Part shown: positions 60,500 to 64,000 of the stretch, piece by piece
How the letters are laid out: each line of letters opens with the position of its first letter
Numbering within the stretch: position 1 is the stretch's first letter
Source of the DNA: Caulobacter sp.
GTDB lineage: Bacteria > Pseudomonadota > Alphaproteobacteria > Caulobacterales > Caulobacteraceae
Direction of reading: 5' to 3'
Assembly (NCBI GenBank): GCA_030678995.1
Contig: JAUXTQ010000024.1
Coordinates: 1-64,000 of the forward strand
DNA length: 64,000 bases
Notes under the pieces: model-generated
The model's database searches: none
Told to the model about the DNA's origin: nothing
What the model saw: only the letters and a program-made list of their open reading frames with translations
Translations under genes and position numbers: made by a program

Positions 60500-61033
60500 C
60501 TACAGCCGATATTCCCGTTCCAGCACGTAGCGCGAGCCCTCGCTGGTCTGGTGGGTCGAATAGAGGCCGAACCGGTCCACGGCGAAGGGCGGCGATCTGA
60601 GCAGGGCGTTGGCCTGGATCCAGGCGGCGACGTCGGCCGGGTCGGGCCGGCGCAGATAGGCCATGGTCAGGTGCGGCCGGTAGGCCCGGCCGTCCGGCGT
60701 GATCCTGGCCCGGCGGGCGGCCGTCTCGCAGCGCCCGGCCAGCACCCGTAGCGGCTCGCTCTCGGCGACGCCCGCCCAGACGGCATGGATGTCCGGCCCT
60801 TCACCGAACGCCCCGACGCTGTCGAGGGTCAGGCCGAACGGCGCGCTGGTGATCCGCTCAAGCTCGAGATCGAGGTCCTCGGCGACCCGCTCCTGCACGT
60901 CGCCGAAGAACCTGAGCGTGATGTGCAGCGCCTCCAGCGGCCGCCACCGGGCACCCGGCAGCCCGTGCTGGCGGCGCAGCAGCGGCTCGCCGATGTCCTC
61001 CGGAACAGCAATGGCGGCGAACAGGCGGATCAT
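60500..61033 (-). CDS. thpR: RNA 2',3'-cyclic phosphodiesterase
   Basis: 177 residues. 2H phosphoesterase with the two HxTx motifs LHITLRFFGDV (near 37) and PHLTMAYLRR (near 120). ThpR/LigT proteins open 2',3'-cyclic phosphates on RNA and can join tRNA halves. Typical N-terminus MIRLFAAIAVPEDI. Lies 2 bases downstream of the aldo/keto reductase gene on the same strand, likely co-transcribed. Confidence 0.93.
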   Translation of the reverse strand: MIRLFAAIAVPEDIGEPLLRRQHGLPGARWRPLEALHITLRFFGDVQERVAEDLDLELERITSAPFGLTLDSVGAFGEGPDIHAVWAGVAESEPLRVLAGRCETAARRARITPDGRAYRPHLTMAYLRRPDPADVAAWIQANALLRSPPFAVDRFGLYSTHQTSEGSRYVLEREYRL

Positions 61034-61035
61034 GG

Positions 61036-62088
61036 TCAGGGACAGGGATTGGGCTGCTGGATGTGGATCGCCGTCACCGCCTTTTCCAGCTCGTCGGTCC
61101 AGTCCAGCTCAAACGCGTCGATGTCGGTCTTCAGTTGCGCCATCGAGGTCGCGCCGATGATGGTGGCGGTCACGAAGGGGCGGGAATCGACGAACTTCAG
61201 GGCCAGCTGGGCCGGGTCCAGGCCGTGGTCGCGGGCCAGGCCCACATAGGCGCGGACTGCCTCCTCGGCGCCCGGACCCTCGTACCGTTGCAGGCGGTTG
61301 TAGAGGGTCTTGCGGGTCCCGGCGGGCAGGGCCCCGTCGAGGTATTTGCCGGTCAGCACGCCCTGGCCCAGCGGTGAGTAGGCCAGCAGGCCGACGTCCT
61401 CGCGCATGGCGATCTCGGCCAGGCCGAACTCGAACACCCGGTTGGCCAGGTGGTAGGCGTTCTGGATCGAGGCGATGCGCGGCAGGCCGCGCTGCTCCGA
61501 CTCCGCCAGGAACCGCATCACGCCCCAGGGAAACTCGTTGGAGACGCCGATGGCCCGGATCCGCCCGGCCTTCACATGGCCGTCCAGCGCCTCGAGGATC
61601 GCCTGGAAGGACTCATAGTCCTGGTCGTAGTCCTTGAAGGTCATGCCGCCGAAGGTGCGGATCGGCCGGTCGGGCCAGTGCAGCTGGTAGAGATCGAGAT
61701 AGTCGGTCCGCAGCCGCTTGAGCGAACCCGCCACCGCCTCGTCGATCTGGGCCCTGGTCTGGCGCGGCGTGGCCTTGTCGGCCCGCAGCCAGTCCAGCCC
61801 GCCGAAGGCCGCGCCCCGGCCGGCGACCTTGGAGGCCAGCACGATCCGGTCGCGCTTGCCGCTCCTGGCCAGCCAGGTCCCGATGTAGCGTTCGGTGGAG
61901 CCCTGCGTCTCCCGCGTCGGCGGGGAGGCGTACATCTCGGCGGTGTCCCAGAAATTCACGCCGCGCTCGAAGGCGTAGTCCATCTGGGTGTGGGCCTCGG
62001 CCTCGCTGTTCTGCGACCCCCAGGTCATGGTGCCCAGGCACACACGGCTGACATCCAGGCCGGTGCGGCCGAGCTTCGAATACTGCAT
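61036..62088 (-). CDS. Aldo/keto reductase (Tas-like)
   Basis: 350 residues. NADPH-dependent reductase of aldehydes and ketones. MQYSKLGRTGLDVSRVCLGTMTWG at the N-terminus, catalytic Asp and Tyr in FWDTAEMYASP, Lys in IVLASKVAG and His in LYQLHWPDRPIRTFGG. The TQGSTERYIGTWL segment matches the Tas/YajO group. First gene of a pair with thpR. No signal peptide. Substrate unknown; preceded by a structured repeat. Confidence 0.93.
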   Translation of the reverse strand: MQYSKLGRTGLDVSRVCLGTMTWGSQNSEAEAHTQMDYAFERGVNFWDTAEMYASPPTRETQGSTERYIGTWLARSGKRDRIVLASKVAGRGAAFGGLDWLRADKATPRQTRAQIDEAVAGSLKRLRTDYLDLYQLHWPDRPIRTFGGMTFKDYDQDYESFQAILEALDGHVKAGRIRAIGVSNEFPWGVMRFLAESEQRGLPRIASIQNAYHLANRVFEFGLAEIAMREDVGLLAYSPLGQGVLTGKYLDGALPAGTRKTLYNRLQRYEGPGAEEAVRAYVGLARDHGLDPAQLALKFVDSRPFVTATIIGATSMAQLKTDIDAFELDWTDELEKAVTAIHIQQPNPCP

Positions 62089-62117
62089 TCAGGTTCCCTC
62101 AAGTTCGTGGTTCGTGG

Positions 62118-62205
62118 TTCGACACGCGCCTTCGGCGCTGCTCACCATGACGTCTACGGTGCACGTCATCCTGAGCAGGCCCGAAAGGGCCGTGTCGAAG
62201 GACGC
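62118..62205. repeat. Imperfect inverted repeat (TTCGACACG type)
   Basis: Left TTCGACACGCGCCTTCGGCG... and right ...GGCCGTGTCGAA pair imperfectly around TGCTCACCATGACG and CGTCATCCTGAGCA. GTCATCCTGAGC followed by TGTCGAAGGA resembles repeats I have met often between alphaproteobacterial genes. Non-coding gap between the reductase and the esterase genes. Confidence 0.7.
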
Positions 62206-62217
62206 AATGCGGTTCAG

Positions 62218-62865
62218 CTAACTTCTGGTCGCCAAAACCCGCGCCACGACGGGCGCCAGGCGGGCGGCGATGACGGTGACGCCGACGGCGTTGGGATGGA
62301 TGCCGTCCCGCTGATTGAGGCGCGGATTGCCCGCCACCCCGTCCAGCAGGTTCGGATAGAGGGTCAGGCCATGCTGCTTGGCCAGCGCCGGGAAGACGGC
62401 CCCGAAATCGCGGGCATAGGACCGGCCGATGGCGTTGGGCGCGGTCAGGCCGGCCAGCACCACGGTGATCCGCCGGGCCTTCAGCCGGCGGATGATGCGG
62501 TCGAGATTGGCCCTGGTCTGCCGGGGATCCAGGCCCTGCAGCAGGTCGTTGCCGCCCAGGGCCACGACGCATACGACGGTGTCGGCCTGGACGCTGAAGT
62601 CGACCCGCGCCGCGCCGCCGGCGCTGGTGTCGCCGCTGACCCCGGCCCCGCGCACCCGAACGCCGGGCGCCCGCGGCTTCAGCGCCGCCTCCAGCCGCGC
62701 CGGCAGGGCGTCGCGGGCGGGCAGGCCGTAGCCGGCGGTGATCGAGTCGCCCAGCAGGGTGACGACGCGCGGCTTTGGCGCGGCGAACGCCCGCGATGCG
62801 GCCGCCCCGAGGATCAGGGCGCCCAGAACGCGACGTGTGACGGGACCGTAAGGTGTGCTGGCCAT
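62218..62865 (-). CDS. tesA: Secreted GDSL esterase / lysophospholipase (TesA-like)
   Basis: 215 residues. Signal peptide with twin Arg (TRRVLGALILGAAASRAFA), so periplasmic. SGNH motifs in order: VTLLGDSITAGYGLP (Ser, block I), AGVSGDTSAGG (block II), VALGGNDLLQGL (block III) and DGIHPNAVG (block V, Asp and His). Multifunctional arylesterase/thioesterase/lysophospholipase L1 family. Divergent from a ybbA-like ABC gene, the classic tesA-ybbA-ybbP layout, with a 67-base gap containing a perfect palindrome. Confidence 0.92.
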   Translation of the reverse strand: MASTPYGPVTRRVLGALILGAAASRAFAAPKPRVVTLLGDSITAGYGLPARDALPARLEAALKPRAPGVRVRGAGVSGDTSAGGAARVDFSVQADTVVCVVALGGNDLLQGLDPRQTRANLDRIIRRLKARRITVVLAGLTAPNAIGRSYARDFGAVFPALAKQHGLTLYPNLLDGVAGNPRLNQRDGIHPNAVGVTVIAARLAPVVARVLATRS

Positions 62866-62868
62866 GGC

Positions 62869-62888
62869 TTCACCCTATGTAGGGTGAA
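62869..62888. promoter_or_regulatory. Palindrome in the tesA/ybbA divergent promoter
   Basis: TTCACCCTA-TG-TAGGGTGAA, two perfect 9-bp arms around a 2-base centre, 4 bases upstream of the tesA start codon and 45 before the ybbA start. Shape and place suit a dimeric repressor site; no regulator is known from the sequence. Confidence 0.6.
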
Positions 62889-62932
62889 CTTCGCCCGGCC
62901 ACAAAACCCCCACGCAAAGACAGCCTGAAAAA

Positions 62933-63625
62933 ATGTTCGACGCCACGCCCGCCGCCCAGCCGCTGTCCCTCGACACGGTGACCCTGACCCTGCCGTCCGT
63001 CGCCGGACCCGTCGAGATCCTGCGCGGGGTGAGCCTGGAGGTGGCCCCCGGCGAGCGGGTGGCGGTGGTCGGGCCGTCCGGCTCGGGCAAGTCGTCCCTG
63101 ATCGCGGTGGCCGCGGGCCTTGAGCGGCCGACCTCGGGCCGGGTGCGGCTGTTCGGCGAGGACCTGGCCGACCTGGGCGAGGACGGCCGGGCCCGCCTGC
63201 GGCGCGGGCGGGTGTCGCTGGTCTTTCAGTCCTTCCACCTGCTGCCCAACATGACCGCCGAGGAGAACGTCGCCGCGCCGCTGGAGCTGGCCGGGGTTCC
63301 GCACGCCGGCCGCATCGCCCGAGACTGGCTTGGCCGTGTGGGTCTGACCGAGCGCCTGCGCCACTATCCGACCCAGCTGTCGGGCGGGGAGCAGCAGCGG
63401 GTGGCCCTGGCCCGGGCCCTGGCCATTGAGCCGTCCCTGCTGTTCGCCGACGAGCCCACCGGCAACCTCGACGCGGCCAATGCCGCGGGGGTCGCCGACC
63501 TGATGTTCGACCTGGTCGCCGAGACCGGCGCGGCTCTGGTGCTGGTGACCCATGATACGGCCCTGGCCGCCCGGGCCGGCCGGCAGGTGACCATGGCCGC
63601 CGGCAAGATCGTCGGCGACGCCTGA
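62933..63625 (+). CDS. ybbA: ABC transporter ATP-binding protein (YbbA/LolD type)
   Basis: 230 residues. Walker A VVGPSGSGKSSLI (about 43-52), Q-loop VSLVFQSFHLLPNM, signature LSGGEQQRVALARAL, Walker B LLFADEPTGNLD and His switch VLVTHD. MacB/LolD-like group without membrane part. It pairs with the permease gene that overlaps its stop by one base and with the divergent tesA. In E. coli the ybbA-ybbP function is poorly known, perhaps export of a lipid-like product. Confidence 0.92.
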   Translation: MFDATPAAQPLSLDTVTLTLPSVAGPVEILRGVSLEVAPGERVAVVGPSGSGKSSLIAVAAGLERPTSGRVRLFGEDLADLGEDGRARLRRGRVSLVFQSFHLLPNMTAEENVAAPLELAGVPHAGRIARDWLGRVGLTERLRHYPTQLSGGEQQRVALARALAIEPSLLFADEPTGNLDAANAAGVADLMFDLVAETGAALVLVTHDTALAARAGRQVTMAAGKIVGDA

Positions 63626-64000
63626 TGCCCCCAATACAAATGCCATTGTCCCTCCGCTTCGCCCTGAGGGAGCTGCGGTCCGGCGTGGCCGGCTTCCGCA
63701 TCTTTCTCGCTTGCCTGGCCCTGGGGGTGGCGGCCATCGCCGCCGCCGGCTCGACCGCCGAGGCCTTCCGCAAGGGCCTGGCCGTCGAGGCCCGCGAAAT
63801 CCTTGGCGGCGACCTGCGGGTGACCGTCGACCGCCGCCGGTTCACCCCGGCCGAGCACGAGCGGTTCGACGCCATGGGCGCGACGGCCTGGTCGGCGGCC
63901 TCGTCCGCCATGGCCGAGGCGGCCTCCGGCGAGCGCCGCCTGGTCGAGCTGCGCGGGGTGTCGGACGGCTATCCGCTGGCCGGCAGGGTCGAACTGCGGG
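63625..64000 (+). CDS. ybbP: ABC transporter permease (YbbP-like), partial
   Basis: The first 125 codons are visible; the gene continues past the right edge, so the track misses it. Reading MPPIQMPLSLRFALRELRSGVAGFRIFLACLALGVAAIAAAGSTAEAF gives the FtsX-type first membrane helix and then a periplasmic MacB-like region (EILGGDLRVTVDRRRFTPAEHERF). Two in-frame starts exist, 63625 and 63640; the second is closer to relatives. The call rests on its place after ybbA and the LRFALRELRSG signature. Confidence 0.88.
   Translation, partial: MPPIQMPLSLRFALRELRSGVAGFRIFLACLALGVAAIAAAGSTAEAFRKGLAVEAREILGGDLRVTVDRRRFTPAEHERFDAMGATAWSAASSAMAEAASGERRLVELRGVSDGYPLAGRVELR

Noticed and set aside
1-64000. CRISPR arrays, tRNA/rRNA genes, prophage or transposase genes
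   Set aside because: I found no regularly spaced direct repeats, cloverleaf-like segments or such coding genes while reading; a tRNAscan or similar run would settle small RNAs.

Overview
The window is GC-rich (by eye well above 60%) and fits a member of the Caulobacteraceae (Caulobacter/Phenylobacterium-like Alphaproteobacteria). The assignment rests on gene content: the ChpT phosphotransferase, the PhyR-NepR-EcfG(SigT)-PhyK general stress response (GSR) locus, a pilA-cpaABCDEF-tadBC pilus cluster, and dense hairpin-type intergenic repeats. It is chromosomal. I see no tRNA, rRNA, CRISPR, phage, integrase or transposase gene.

Layout. 0-2.6 kb: partial tesB, two small secreted unknown proteins, then trmD-rplS with a clear terminator. 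2.8-10.6 kb: secreted M16 protease, class I aminotransferase, DUF1993 protein, LysR regulator divergent from a DUF2306 membrane protein, and a YegD-type Hsp70. 10.8-15.9 kb: malic enzyme (maeB), dapB, an unknown small gene, cysQ and a DUF3553 protein, separated by large palindromic repeats. 16-18.9 kb: chpT, a single-domain response regulator, cheR and a sulfotransferase-like gene, closely packed. 18.8-21 kb: paiB, a cytochrome P450 and an unlisted entericidin gene.

21-31.3 kb is a GSR island: phyK-sigT-nepR divergent from phyR, then small envelope and stress genes (membrane protein, OmpA-like lipoprotein, lipid kinase plus phosphoesterase, DUF1328, Fe-SOD, DUF883 pair) and a hybrid HWE kinase. 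I found eight perfect GGAAC-N16/17-CGTT EcfG promoter motifs in this island and one near match. One perfect motif precedes a non-coding stretch with a C8 tract and a strong terminator; I call it the sRNA gsrN. The island therefore appears to hold both the stress regulator circuit and a good part of its own regulon.

31.3-41.7 kb: CoA transferase, an ABC-2 permease fused to an M1 aminopeptidase with its ATPase, tyrosine phosphatase, MFS transporter, pabB-pabC. 41.7-52.7 kb: Flp/Tad pilus genes (tadG-tadE, a CpaC-N-like protein, pilA, cpaA, cpaB-F, tadB, tadC). 52.8-64 kb: M20 amidohydrolase, Thr/Ser dehydratase with a DSD1-type aldolase, SDR, M28 peptidase, sdaA, thpR, aldo/keto reductase, and a lysophospholipase/arylesterase (tesA-like) divergent from an ybbA-ybbP-like ABC system cut by the window end.

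Intergenic DNA is rich in structured repeats of at least four kinds: GGGACA-ended hairpins that often abut stop codons, large CCTCCC-type composite elements, a pair of ~105-bp inverted-repeat elements, and single palindromes next to promoters or ribosome binding sites. Starts were chosen from visible Shine-Dalgarno sequences, overlap with the preceding gene and family length; they often differ from the ORF track, which takes the longest reading.
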